This document shows positions 1 through 5,051 of a stretch of DNA of 5,051 nucleotides, piece by piece. Below the pieces are notes generated by a model. The model saw only the letters and a list, made by a program, of their open reading frames with translations, searched no databases and was not told where the DNA came from. Positions within the stretch are counted from its first letter, which is position 1. Each line of letters opens with the position of its first letter. The position numbers were made by a program, and so were the translations under genes. Origin of the DNA: CAZOVK01 sp964583165 (GTDB lineage: Bacteria > Bacillota > Clostridia > Lachnospirales > WRAX01); the NCBI GenBank assembly GCA_964583165.1, contig CAZOVK010000113.1:1-5051 (forward strand), written 5' to 3'.

Positions 1-66
1 GTATTTGAACAGATTTCCAATGATTTGCTATTTGACTTGACAAATTGTTCAATGATTTTCACAAAC
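1..66. other. AT-rich intergenic stretch, no gene seen
   Basis: This AT-rich sequence lies beyond the terminator of the minus-strand operon. I see no credible reading frame with a ribosome-binding site. It contains two copies of CAATGATTT (18-26 and 50-58) and a 7-base inverted pair TTGAACA/TGTTCAA (5-11 and 46-52). Both are short enough to be chance in such AT-rich DNA. It may hold the promoter of a gene to the left, but no convincing -35/-10 pair is visible on either strand. Confidence 0.5.
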
Positions 67-113
67 AAAAAACTAACACGCAACGCGAATTTCATTTGCG
101 TTGCGTGTTAGTT
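67..113 (-). terminator. Strong intrinsic terminator of the M24-M20-SEL1 operon
   Basis: The arms at 71-86 and 98-113 are perfect 16-base inverse complements (AACTAACACGCAACGC against its complement). About four more inner pairs, one of them G-U, leave a loop of roughly three bases. Read on the minus strand, the hairpin begins 7 bases after the SEL1 stop codon and runs into TTTTTT (67-72), then GTTTG. On the plus strand no T-run follows the hairpin, so it should act only on minus-strand transcripts. Confidence 0.92.
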
Positions 114-120
114 AACCGTT

Positions 121-873
121 CTAGTCTTCCGATTCCTCTTCCAATTCCTTCAGAGCCTCTACGGAGTCTTCATTGCCGTTTTCTGCCGCGATAGTATACC
201 AGTAGCGGGCTTTTTCGATGTCAATTTCGAAACCTTCGCCGTTTTGATAATTCACGCCAAGGTTATGTTGTGCCATATCGTCGCCCAAATACGCCGAACG
301 GAAGTAATATCGATTGGCTGTTTCGTGATTCTGTTCAACGCCTTGACCGAAGTCATAGAGATAGCCCAAATTATAGAGCGCATCAGGGTCGTCTTGTTCA
401 GCCGCTAAACTATACCAGTATATGGCTTGCTCATAGTCTTGCTCAACACCCATGCCTACATCATACATATAACCCAAATTGTATTGACCGTCACGGCAGC
501 CCTTATCGGCTGACTTGCGGTACCAATACAATGCTTTTGCATAGTCTACTTCAACGCCTTCACCGCTGTTATACATATAACCTAAGGTAGACATTGAAAA
601 CGGTTCGCCAAGTTCCGCCGCCTTCAGAAAATACCGCATTGCGATGGCTGTATCTTTTTTAACACCCAATCCCAAATCAAACAATTTGGCAAGGTGATAG
701 AATGCGGAGGGCAGTGCTATATGCTGAATTCTTTCAGAATCCGCTATTTTCATCAATGGTTCCAACAATCGATAAGCCTTTTCATACTCATGCTCTTGAT
801 AAAAACCAATCGCCGAAATCAACAAACCACAGTTATCATCATGTAACTGCGTGCCACAAACAGGACATCTCAT
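121..873 (-). CDS. SEL1-repeat (TPR-like) protein with short N-terminal Cys/His motif
   Basis: The product is a 250-residue soluble protein with five SEL1-like repeats of exactly 36 residues covering about 56-235. The repeated LGYMY-type motif recurs at about residues 61, 97, 133, 169 and 205, with G-x-G-V and AxxWYxxAA positions in register. SEL1 repeats form helical solenoids that usually hold protein partners; no catalytic domain is present. The N-terminus has C3, C6, H11 and C15, resembling a small zinc-binding knuckle, and the tail is strongly acidic. There is no signal peptide or membrane segment, so it is probably cytosolic. The frame stays open upstream to 1062, but that part runs antisense-free through the end of the M20 gene and reads as non-protein-like Arg/Ser/Thr-rich sequence. 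ATG 873, 10 bases after the M20 stop, is therefore preferred. Its ribosome-binding site is weak (AGAG, 8 bases before the ATG), suggesting translational coupling to the M20 gene. The partner is unknown. Confidence 0.9.
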   Translation of the reverse strand: MRCPVCGTQLHDDNCGLLISAIGFYQEHEYEKAYRLLEPLMKIADSERIQHIALPSAFYHLAKLFDLGLGVKKDTAIAMRYFLKAAELGEPFSMSTLGYMYNSGEGVEVDYAKALYWYRKSADKGCRDGQYNLGYMYDVGMGVEQDYEQAIYWYSLAAEQDDPDALYNLGYLYDFGQGVEQNHETANRYYFRSAYLGDDMAQHNLGVNYQNGEGFEIDIEKARYWYTIAAENGNEDSVEALKELEEESED

Positions 874-883
874 ACGCTTTACT

Positions 884-2056
884 CTACAGCTCCAGCGCGG
901 TGAATGCCGTCTGGACATACATAGCCGAACCGAAAGGCATGGCGTGTTCGTCAAGCACGACCTTTTCGTTGTGAAGCGGGTAATACTGACCCTCGGGCGC
1001 GTGTGAGTGAATGAGCATGTAGCAACCCGGCACCTTTTGTGATATAAACGCGAAGTCCTCACCGCCGAGTGACGTGTACGTGCCTTGTGGCAGAATCTTT
1101 AAGCCCGGCAAATTCTCTTCAAACGATTTCTGTAATGCACGCGCGAAGTCATCATTATTCTTTTGTGGGGGATAACCGCCGCCGAAGGTCAGGTCATATT
1201 TCACGCCGTAAGCGGCAGTGACATTCGCGATAATCGTCTTAATGCGCCCCATGATAAACTCGCGGACATTTACGTCTAAGGTTCTGAACGTGCCCATGAC
1301 TTCACAGGTTTCGGGCGTGATGTTCGCGGCACTGCCCGCGTGAATGACGTTGACTGTGACAACGCATGGTTGCATGGCGTCGACGCCGTATGACGTAATC
1401 TCCGACAGCATGTCGATAATCTTCGCGGCGCAGATAATCGGGTTAATACCCTCGTGTGGTTGTGAGCCGTGTGTGCCGCGGCCTGTGAGTTTGAGAACGA
1501 ACCTGTCGCTGGACGCATGGGTTGTGCCTAGCGGTACAGCCGCCGTTCCCGTTTCAATCGTGCTTGACGGGTAGATGTGCATAGCCGCAGCATATACAGG
1601 GTTGTCATTGAGGATACCATGTTCAAGCATGACACGCGCACCGCCGCAACCTTCTTCGCCAGGCTGGAACACGAGAATGACCTTACCCGTCAGCTCGTCT
1701 TCATGCTTTTTAAGCAATGCCGCCGCCCCGAGTAACATTGTTCCATGTGTATCATGTCCGCAAGCGTGCATTGCGCCGTTTGCTGACGCGAAATCAAGCC
1801 CCGTGTTCTCAACAATCGGTAGAGCGTCTATGTCAGCACGTAACAAAACCGCCTTGTCACCCTTGCCGATAATCGCCTTGATACAATGCGGGAAAAACTC
1901 TTCATACGAAACGCCGAGTTCGTCGAGTGTTTCCTTAACTATCTTAGCCGTTGTAGGTAGCTCCATGCCCACTTCCGGGTTTTGGTGAAGCTTGCGGCGC
2001 ACGCCGACCATCCAGTTTTCTAACTCTAACGCTTCCTTAATAATATCGAATCCCAT
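884..2056 (-). CDS. M20 family metallo-amidohydrolase (aminoacylase / N-acyl amino acid hydrolase type)
   Basis: The protein has 390 residues, the usual length for the M20D (AmhX/IAA-amino acid hydrolase, N-acetyl-diaminopimelate deacetylase) group. Visible motifs are RADIDALPI (~74-82), HACGHDTHG (97-105, metal ligands C99 and H101), QPGEEG (131-136, catalytic/metal glutamates E134 and E135), MHIYP (H160), GTHGSQPHEG (dimerisation-domain signature, ~195-204), GGEDF (E333 region) and a late LHNE (H362). All expected metal and catalytic residues are present, so it should be an active cytoplasmic hydrolase removing acyl groups from amino acids or small peptides. The exact substrate cannot be read from sequence. 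No other lysine-pathway gene is nearby, which weakens a diaminopimelate role. GTG 2065 is in frame upstream, but GGGGGTG (2063-2069) sits 6 bases before ATG 2056 and covers that GTG, so ATG 2056 is chosen. The gene lies 19 bases after the M24 aminopeptidase gene and is co-transcribed with it. Confidence 0.93.
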   Translation of the reverse strand: MGFDIIKEALELENWMVGVRRKLHQNPEVGMELPTTAKIVKETLDELGVSYEEFFPHCIKAIIGKGDKAVLLRADIDALPIVENTGLDFASANGAMHACGHDTHGTMLLGAAALLKKHEDELTGKVILVFQPGEEGCGGARVMLEHGILNDNPVYAAAMHIYPSSTIETGTAAVPLGTTHASSDRFVLKLTGRGTHGSQPHEGINPIICAAKIIDMLSEITSYGVDAMQPCVVTVNVIHAGSAANITPETCEVMGTFRTLDVNVREFIMGRIKTIIANVTAAYGVKYDLTFGGGYPPQKNNDDFARALQKSFEENLPGLKILPQGTYTSLGGEDFAFISQKVPGCYMLIHSHAPEGQYYPLHNEKVVLDEHAMPFGSAMYVQTAFTALEL

Positions 2057-2062
2057 AATAAA

Positions 2063-2069
2063 CACCCCC
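2063..2069 (-). promoter_or_regulatory. Ribosome-binding site deciding the M20 start
   Basis: GGGGGTG on the minus strand is one mismatch from GGAGGTG and lies 6 bases before ATG 2056. The alternative in-frame GTG (2063-2065) is part of this element and has no properly spaced site of its own. The product should therefore begin Met-Gly-Phe-Asp rather than three residues earlier. Confidence 0.75.
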
Positions 2070-2075
2070 GTGTAT

Positions 2076-3317
2076 TTATCCTCTCATAATCGCTTCTATA
2101 GCGTCCATTTCCTTGGGTATTGCCGCTGACAGACATTCCGAGCCTGTTTCTGTGATGAGAACGTCGTCCTCGATTCGAATACCGGTTTTTTCTTGCGCTA
2201 TATAAAGCCCCGGTTCGACCGTAATGATATTACCCGCTTCAAGCATCATCGTTCTGTCGCCCACATCATGTGTGTTCAGACCGAGATAATGCCCGACATT
2301 GTGATAATAGTAGTTTGCAACCTCGCTATCAGACTGAATTAAGCCGATAACCTTGAGTTCCTTAGCGTAAAACGCCTTCAACATGTCATTCAGTTCAAAG
2401 AGCGTAACACCCGGACATGCCTTCTCAGTAATGAGATAATTTCCACGCAAAACTATGTCATATAACACGCGCTGACGTTCCGTGAATTTACCCGAAATCG
2501 GGAAAGTCCGCGAAATGTCCGCCCCGTAATAACCGCAAGACGCGCCCAAATCACACAGAACGAGGTCACCATCGGCGGGCGTGTCGCTGTTATCGTGGTA
2601 GTGGAGAATACAGGCGTGCCGCCCAGAAGCTACAATCGAGTTGACTGTAAAACCCTTAGCCCCCGCCGCACGTGCCCCGAATGTGTAGTAGTTATCCAAA
2701 TCGCCCTCACTCATGCCCTGTTTGGCGTTTTTAAGCATGTGCTTGATACCTGCCCCCGTGTAAGAGATGGCCTTACGCAACGCCGCTACTTCTTCATCAG
2801 TCTTGACCATGCGAAGTGGCATAATCATACGGCTGAAATCGGCTATGGTAATGCCGGGGTAACGCCGCGCGAAATCATGCGCAAAAGCCTGTTCGAGTGT
2901 GGCGGGGTCATGCGGCCTAAAGCGTGTTAGGTCAAGAAAGAGTTTAGTTGCCTTTACCCCATTCAAGACGTTATGTAAAGCCATATCAAACTCGGGCAGA
3001 GTCCGAATATCGTTAATGCCCGAAATCGCCGTGGCTTGCGTCGGTGTCATCTGGTAACCGTTCCACTTCTGATACATCTCATCAACAGGGTCAATGAAGA
3101 GTGTAGCCGTGTACGTGCCACCCGCTTTTGTTAGCATGAGCACCTGTTTTTCGTAGTCAGTGCCCGTAAGGTAATAAAAACTCTTGTTCACAATGAAGCT
3201 GTAATAATAGTCGGCGGAGTGATAGGGCGCTCTGCCCGCGAATACAAGCAGAACCGAGTTATCGGGCATGGCAGTCGCGAGTTTGTCACGATGTTTCGTG
3301 AAGAAAGTAGAATCCAT
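2076..3317 (-). CDS. pepP: Xaa-Pro aminopeptidase (aminopeptidase P, M24B)
   Basis: This 413-residue protein is close in length to E. coli PepP (about 440). Residues ~1-130 form the aminopeptidase P N-terminal domain (FAGRAPYHSAD, NKSFYYLTG), and ~165-413 the pita-bread M24 catalytic domain. The five dinuclear-metal ligands are present: D256 (LCDLGA), D267 (GADISRTF), H343 (NVGHYLGL), E368 (TVEPGLYI) and E383 (IRIEDD). Active-site histidines H239 and H350 (NTHDVG) are also in place. The family removes the N-terminal residue from peptides whose second residue is proline, usually with Mn2+, in the cytoplasm. No signal peptide is seen. ATG 3317 is well supported by AGGAGG (3323-3328), 5 bases upstream. 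It is the first gene of the three-gene unit with the M20 hydrolase and SEL1 protein, consistent with peptide turnover. The symbol follows the family; true orthology with E. coli pepP is inferred. Confidence 0.94.
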   Translation of the reverse strand: MDSTFFTKHRDKLATAMPDNSVLLVFAGRAPYHSADYYYSFIVNKSFYYLTGTDYEKQVLMLTKAGGTYTATLFIDPVDEMYQKWNGYQMTPTQATAISGINDIRTLPEFDMALHNVLNGVKATKLFLDLTRFRPHDPATLEQAFAHDFARRYPGITIADFSRMIMPLRMVKTDEEVAALRKAISYTGAGIKHMLKNAKQGMSEGDLDNYYTFGARAAGAKGFTVNSIVASGRHACILHYHDNSDTPADGDLVLCDLGASCGYYGADISRTFPISGKFTERQRVLYDIVLRGNYLITEKACPGVTLFELNDMLKAFYAKELKVIGLIQSDSEVANYYYHNVGHYLGLNTHDVGDRTMMLEAGNIITVEPGLYIAQEKTGIRIEDDVLITETGSECLSAAIPKEMDAIEAIMRG

Positions 3318-3342
3318 ATTACCCTCCTATATATATTTGAAT

Positions 3343-3356
3343 GGTTAAACTTAACC
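3343..3356. repeat. GGTTAA-AC-TTAACC inverted repeat before pepP
   Basis: This is a perfect 6-base inverted repeat with a 2-base centre, 26 bases upstream of the aminopeptidase start, overlapping the -10 of the possible promoter. The centre is too tight for a stable RNA hairpin, so if functional it is more likely a dimeric repressor operator. It is short and AT-rich, so chance is possible. Confidence 0.35.
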
Positions 3357-3371
3357 CATCTGGATATTCAA
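3344..3371 (-). promoter_or_regulatory. Possible weak promoter for the aminopeptidase operon
   Basis: On the minus strand TTGAAT (3366-3371) and TTTAAC (3344-3349) are separated by 16 bases; each matches four of six consensus positions. Transcription would start near 3337, leaving a leader of about 20 bases with the AGGAGG site. The -35 element lies in the tail of the upstream terminator. No better promoter is visible between 3318 and 3396. Read-through from the upstream unit is the alternative source of transcript. Confidence 0.3.
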
Positions 3372-3390
3372 AAGGCGGGATAACCCCGCC
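3370..3390 (-). terminator. Intrinsic terminator after the zinc-ribbon gene
   Basis: On the minus strand GGCGGG (3385-3390) pairs with CCCGCC (3374-3379) around a 5-base loop (GTTAT), followed by TTTT (3370-3373). The hairpin begins 6 bases after the TGA stop at 3397-3399. The stem is short but all G-C, and the U-run is short, so termination may be partial and some transcript could continue into pepP. Confidence 0.75.
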
Positions 3391-3396
3391 AAACAA

Positions 3397-3846
3397 TCAA
3401 ACAAGCTTCTTGCCACATTTTACACAAAACATTGCGTCGTTTTCTGTCTGTACGCCGCAATTTGGGCATAACATAGACGCGCCTGCCGATTTAGTCGGTG
3501 ACGGTACAGGTTGCGGCGGGGTAGGGGCTGACGGTGCGTAAGGGTTGGGTGCGTATGGGTTAGAGGGAGGCGCGGGCATAGACGGTGAGTAGGGGTTCAT
3601 AACCGCTTCTGTTGCCTTAGGTTTAGTCAAGAAAATAATCAGCGTAAACACTATCGCTGTGGGTAAAGCAAGAATAATGCCGAGTAAGAAGCCCGCGATG
3701 ACACACGCGACGAAACCGCCGATAGCCAGACCCTTGCGATTCTTTACCATGCCGCTGATAAGCGGAATAAGCCCCATAAGTGCCCCGACCGCTAACGCGC
3801 CGAATATAATTGCTACTAAATCACCCGTTGTTACATAATCCCCCAT
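3397..3846 (-). CDS. Membrane protein with proline-rich linker and C-terminal zinc ribbon
   Basis: This 149-residue protein has three parts. Residues ~10-33 form one hydrophobic segment. Residues ~39-73 form a 35-residue hydrophobic stretch that could be two short membrane helices; the basic KNRK (35-38) lies between. Residues ~84-118 are a Pro/Ala/Tyr/Asn-rich linker with three NPY(A/S)P units. Residues 127-149 are a zinc ribbon with CPNC (127-130) and CVKC (141-144), 10 residues apart, ending GKKL. Such ribbons are common at the ends of small Gram-positive membrane proteins and are thought to bind structural zinc on the cytoplasmic side; the partner is unknown and I do not recognise a named family. 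ATG 3846 has AAGGAG (3854-3859), 7 bases upstream. It follows the 44-residue membrane ORF by 22 bases and shares its strong promoter; a terminator lies just downstream. Confidence 0.88.
   Translation of the reverse strand: MGDYVTTGDLVAIIFGALAVGALMGLIPLISGMVKNRKGLAIGGFVACVIAGFLLGIILALPTAIVFTLIIFLTKPKATEAVMNPYSPSMPAPPSNPYAPNPYAPSAPTPPQPVPSPTKSAGASMLCPNCGVQTENDAMFCVKCGKKLV
3533..3597. repeat. Short in-frame tandem repeat encoding NPYAP units
   Basis: On the plus strand GGTGCGTAAGGGTT (3533-3546) is followed 15 bases later by GGTGCGTATGGGTT (3548-3561), one mismatch in 14. A third, more diverged copy (12 of 14) lies at 3584-3597. All are in frame with the minus-strand zinc-ribbon gene and encode its NPYAP, NPYAP and NPYSP linker units, suggesting growth by codon-level duplication. 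Confidence 0.75.
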
Positions 3847-3868
3847 GTTGCATCTCCTTTTTTATTGG

Positions 3869-4003
3869 TTATTTATGTTCATCCAAGTTTTGTTGCCGTG
3901 TCACTATCAACAAAACCCAGAACGACAACCCCATAACAATAGACGTAACTACACTACATACAGCCAAAACTCCCATTAGCGTAGTGATTACTTTTCTGTT
4001 CAT
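3869..4003 (-). CDS. 44-residue single-pass membrane microprotein
   Basis: This short minus-strand gene encodes 44 residues: a basic start (MNRK), a hydrophobic segment of about 30 residues (~5-34, including FWVLLIV) and a polar tail (TRQQNLDEHK). A single membrane-spanning helix is expected; residues beside it favour an N-in orientation, but this is not certain. The evidence that it is a real gene is its context. GGAGGAG (4011-4017) lies 7 bases before the ATG, a perfect-consensus promoter lies about 25 bases further upstream, and its TAA stop is 22 bases before the zinc-ribbon gene start, which has its own ribosome-binding site. It has no cysteine motif (one Cys, residue 16) and I recognise no family. 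It could be a small regulator or subunit of the neighbouring membrane protein, or of the divergent transporter; both ideas are inference. Confidence 0.78.
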   Translation of the reverse strand: MNRKVITTLMGVLAVCSVVTSIVMGLSFWVLLIVTRQQNLDEHK

Positions 4004-4035
4004 AAAATATCTCCTCCAAAAATTTCCACAAAAGA

Positions 4036-4064
4036 ATTATAACAAAGTATATCTATAGTGTCAA
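4036..4064 (-). promoter_or_regulatory. Perfect-consensus sigma-A/sigma-70 promoter for the microprotein/zinc-ribbon unit
   Basis: On the minus strand TTGACA (4059-4064) and TATAAT (4036-4041) are both exact consensus with a 17-base spacer. A TG one base upstream of the -10 makes it an extended -10 as well. Transcription should start near 4029, leaving about 25 bases before the ATG at 4003. No operator is evident, so high, possibly constitutive, expression is likely unless a repressor acts. Confidence 0.92.
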
Positions 4065-4100
4065 CAATAGCACTACCAAATGATTTTGTCCGAAAAGTCA

Positions 4101-4128
4101 TTGTTAAAATCTGGAATTGTGATATAAT
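4101..4128 (+). promoter_or_regulatory. Promoter for the KtrB-type transporter gene
   Basis: TTGTTA (4101-4106; four of six matches) and an exact TATAAT (4123-4128) are separated by 16 bases, with TG one base before the -10 (extended -10). Transcription should start near 4135, about 25 bases before the ATG at 4160. The leader is too short to hold a riboswitch. Its -35 is 36 bases from that of the divergent promoter, so a protein bound between could affect both. Confidence 0.82.
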
Positions 4129-4159
4129 AGTCGGTAAGTTATGTTTTTAAGGAGCTAAA

Positions 4160-5051
4160 ATGCTATTGCGTATTTGGGGACGTTTTTTTGACCGCTTTGC
4201 TAGGCGGTTTTTCGGTGAGGCAACGGGCGATGATGAATATAACCGCGACAAGCACAGAATAAAATCGAAGCCTTCAAGCCCGCAAATACTGGTCGTGGGT
4301 TATGCGATGATTATCTTGATTGGCACGGTATTGTTGATGTTGCCATTCGCGACGACAGAGGGGCGCATAACACCTTTTACGGACTGTTTGTTCACTGCAA
4401 CAAGCGCGACTTGTGTGACGGGGTTGGCGGTTTATAATACTCTGACTTACTGGAGTGTCTTTGGGCAACTCGTTATTCTCGCGCTAATTCAAATTGGCGG
4501 TTTGGGGTTTATGTCGCTTCTGACCATGCTTTTGGTATTGACAAACAAGCGCATCACCCTGCGCGAACGACTGATAATCAAGGACGCGTTCAACCAAAAT
4601 TCGATTCATGGGTTGGTCAAACTCGTGAAGGACTTCGTTGTCCGAGGTACTGTTTTGATTGAGCTTATCGGCGCGATTTTGCTGTCGTTTCGCTTTATGG
4701 CTGACCCCGGCACGAGCGTTTTACGCGCGATTTACAAGGGCGTGTTCATATCGATTTCGGCGTTCTGTAATGCGGGTTTCGACATCATTGGGCCAAACAG
4801 CCTCATGGACTATGTGGCTGACCCGACAGTGAATCTTGTCGTTATGTTCTCGATTATAACAGGTGGTATCGGTTTCGCCGTATGGTTTGATATTCTGCGT
4901 GTTCTGAAGTTTCATTTTAGCAGGAGGCAGTCGATTAAGGACTTGCCTAAGGCGTTTCATGAATTAAGCCTACAAAGCAAGATGGTAATATTTATTACAA
5001 TTGTTTTGATAATTGGTGGAGCAATATTCTTCTTCTTGTCAGAGGGGAATA
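4160..5051 (+). CDS. ktrB: KtrB/TrkH-family potassium uptake channel subunit (3' end beyond window)
   Basis: The window holds the first 297 codons with no stop; full-length KtrB proteins are about 450 residues. It belongs to the TrkH/KtrB/HKT superfamily of membrane proteins that form the K+ (sometimes Na+-coupled) pore. After a basic ~40-residue N-terminal extension, the first helix begins SPQILVVGY (40-48). Selectivity filter 1 is TSATCVTGL (81-89, filter glycine G88), followed by IQIGGLGFM (110-118). Filter 2 is SAFCNAGFD (200-208, G206), followed by DPTVNLV and ITGGIGF (~221-239). Filter glycines typical of K+ selectivity are present in both visible repeats; repeats 3 and 4 lie outside. 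ATG 4160 is supported by AAGGAG (4149-4154), 5 bases upstream. The cytoplasmic regulatory partner KtrA (RCK domain) would be expected just downstream. TrkH versus KtrB naming is uncertain; the close match to B. subtilis KtrB segments, from memory, favours KtrB. Confidence 0.93.
   Translation, partial: MLLRIWGRFFDRFARRFFGEATGDDEYNRDKHRIKSKPSSPQILVVGYAMIILIGTVLLMLPFATTEGRITPFTDCLFTATSATCVTGLAVYNTLTYWSVFGQLVILALIQIGGLGFMSLLTMLLVLTNKRITLRERLIIKDAFNQNSIHGLVKLVKDFVVRGTVLIELIGAILLSFRFMADPGTSVLRAIYKGVFISISAFCNAGFDIIGPNSLMDYVADPTVNLVVMFSIITGGIGFAVWFDILRVLKFHFSRRQSIKDLPKAFHELSLQSKMVIFITIVLIIGGAIFFFLSEGN

Noticed and set aside
5..52. TTGAACA/TGTTCAA inverted pair with a 34-base loop, plus two CAATGATTT copies
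   Set aside because: They are short and widely spaced in AT-rich DNA, within chance expectation, with no attached gene or mobile-element signature.
67..113. The 16-base perfect inverted repeat as a mobile-element end or bidirectional terminator
   Set aside because: A T-run follows it only on the minus strand, and it sits directly after a stop codon with no transposase nearby, so a one-way terminator explains it.
270..590. Plus-strand reading frame opposite the SEL1 gene
   Set aside because: It is a shadow of the SEL1 repeats, has no ribosome-binding site and no recognisable domain.
1276..1988. Several frames of 76-137 codons overlapping the M20 gene on both strands
   Set aside because: They lie inside a coding frame with complete M20 motifs, have low-complexity Ser/Pro/Arg-rich translations and no start signals.
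2595..2930. Plus-strand frame opposite the M24 aminopeptidase catalytic domain
   Set aside because: It is antisense to conserved metal-site coding sequence and has no ribosome-binding site or family motif.
3810..4058. Plus-strand frame running through the divergent promoter region
   Set aside because: It overlaps the minus-strand microprotein and its promoter, and has no ribosome-binding site.
4141..4158. Tiny upstream frame ATG...TAA (Met-Phe-Leu-Arg-Ser) overlapping the ktrB ribosome-binding site
   Set aside because: It has no ribosome-binding site, begins only about 6 bases after the expected transcript start, and its overlap with AAGGAG is probably coincidental.
4129..4159. Cyclic-di-AMP riboswitch before ktrB, as known for B. 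subtilis ktrAB
   Set aside because: The predicted leader is only about 25 bases, far too short for this riboswitch, and no structured element precedes the gene.
4274..4960. Minus-strand frames opposite the ktrB gene
   Set aside because: The plus strand encodes clear KtrB filter motifs throughout, and these antisense frames show no domain or start signal.

Overview
The window looks like ordinary chromosome from a Gram-positive bacterium, most likely a Bacillota/Clostridia-type anaerobe. The evidence is strong purine-rich Shine-Dalgarno sites (AGGAGG, GGAGGAG), near-consensus sigma-A type promoters, a KtrB/TrkH-type potassium transporter, and double-CxxC zinc-ribbon membrane proteins. That assignment is an inference from gene style, not from a marker gene. 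There are no tRNAs, rRNAs, insertion sequences or CRISPR arrays.

Layout, left to right. Bases 1-66 are AT-rich with no supported gene. Bases 67-113 are a strong intrinsic terminator read on the minus strand. Three minus-strand genes follow in one tight unit, transcribed right to left: an M24 Xaa-Pro aminopeptidase (2076-3317), an M20 amidohydrolase (884-2056) and a SEL1-repeat protein (121-873). Their spacers are 19 and 10 bases, and the terminator at 67-113 ends the unit. To the right lies a second minus-strand unit: a 44-residue single-pass membrane microprotein (3869-4003) and a membrane protein with a proline-rich linker and C-terminal zinc ribbon (3397-3846). It is driven by a perfect-consensus promoter (4036-4064) and closed by a GC-rich hairpin at 3374-3390. 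On the plus strand, a divergent promoter (4101-4128) drives a KtrB/TrkH-type potassium channel subunit (4160 to beyond the right edge).

Functionally, the M24 and M20 enzymes are both metallohydrolases. Together they could recover amino acids from proline-containing or N-acylated peptides in the cytoplasm; the SEL1 protein is probably an adaptor of unknown partner. The microprotein and zinc-ribbon protein are both membrane proteins of unknown function, sharing a divergent control region with the potassium transporter. The least described element is this small two-gene membrane unit, including a microprotein that standard length cut-offs would miss. I see no clear evidence of a new defence or mobile system.

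Four gene starts were settled or refined by ribosome-binding sites. The SEL1 gene starts at 873 rather than at upstream in-frame codons inside its neighbour. The M20 gene starts at ATG 2056 rather than GTG 2065. The microprotein starts at 4003, and the transporter at 4160.
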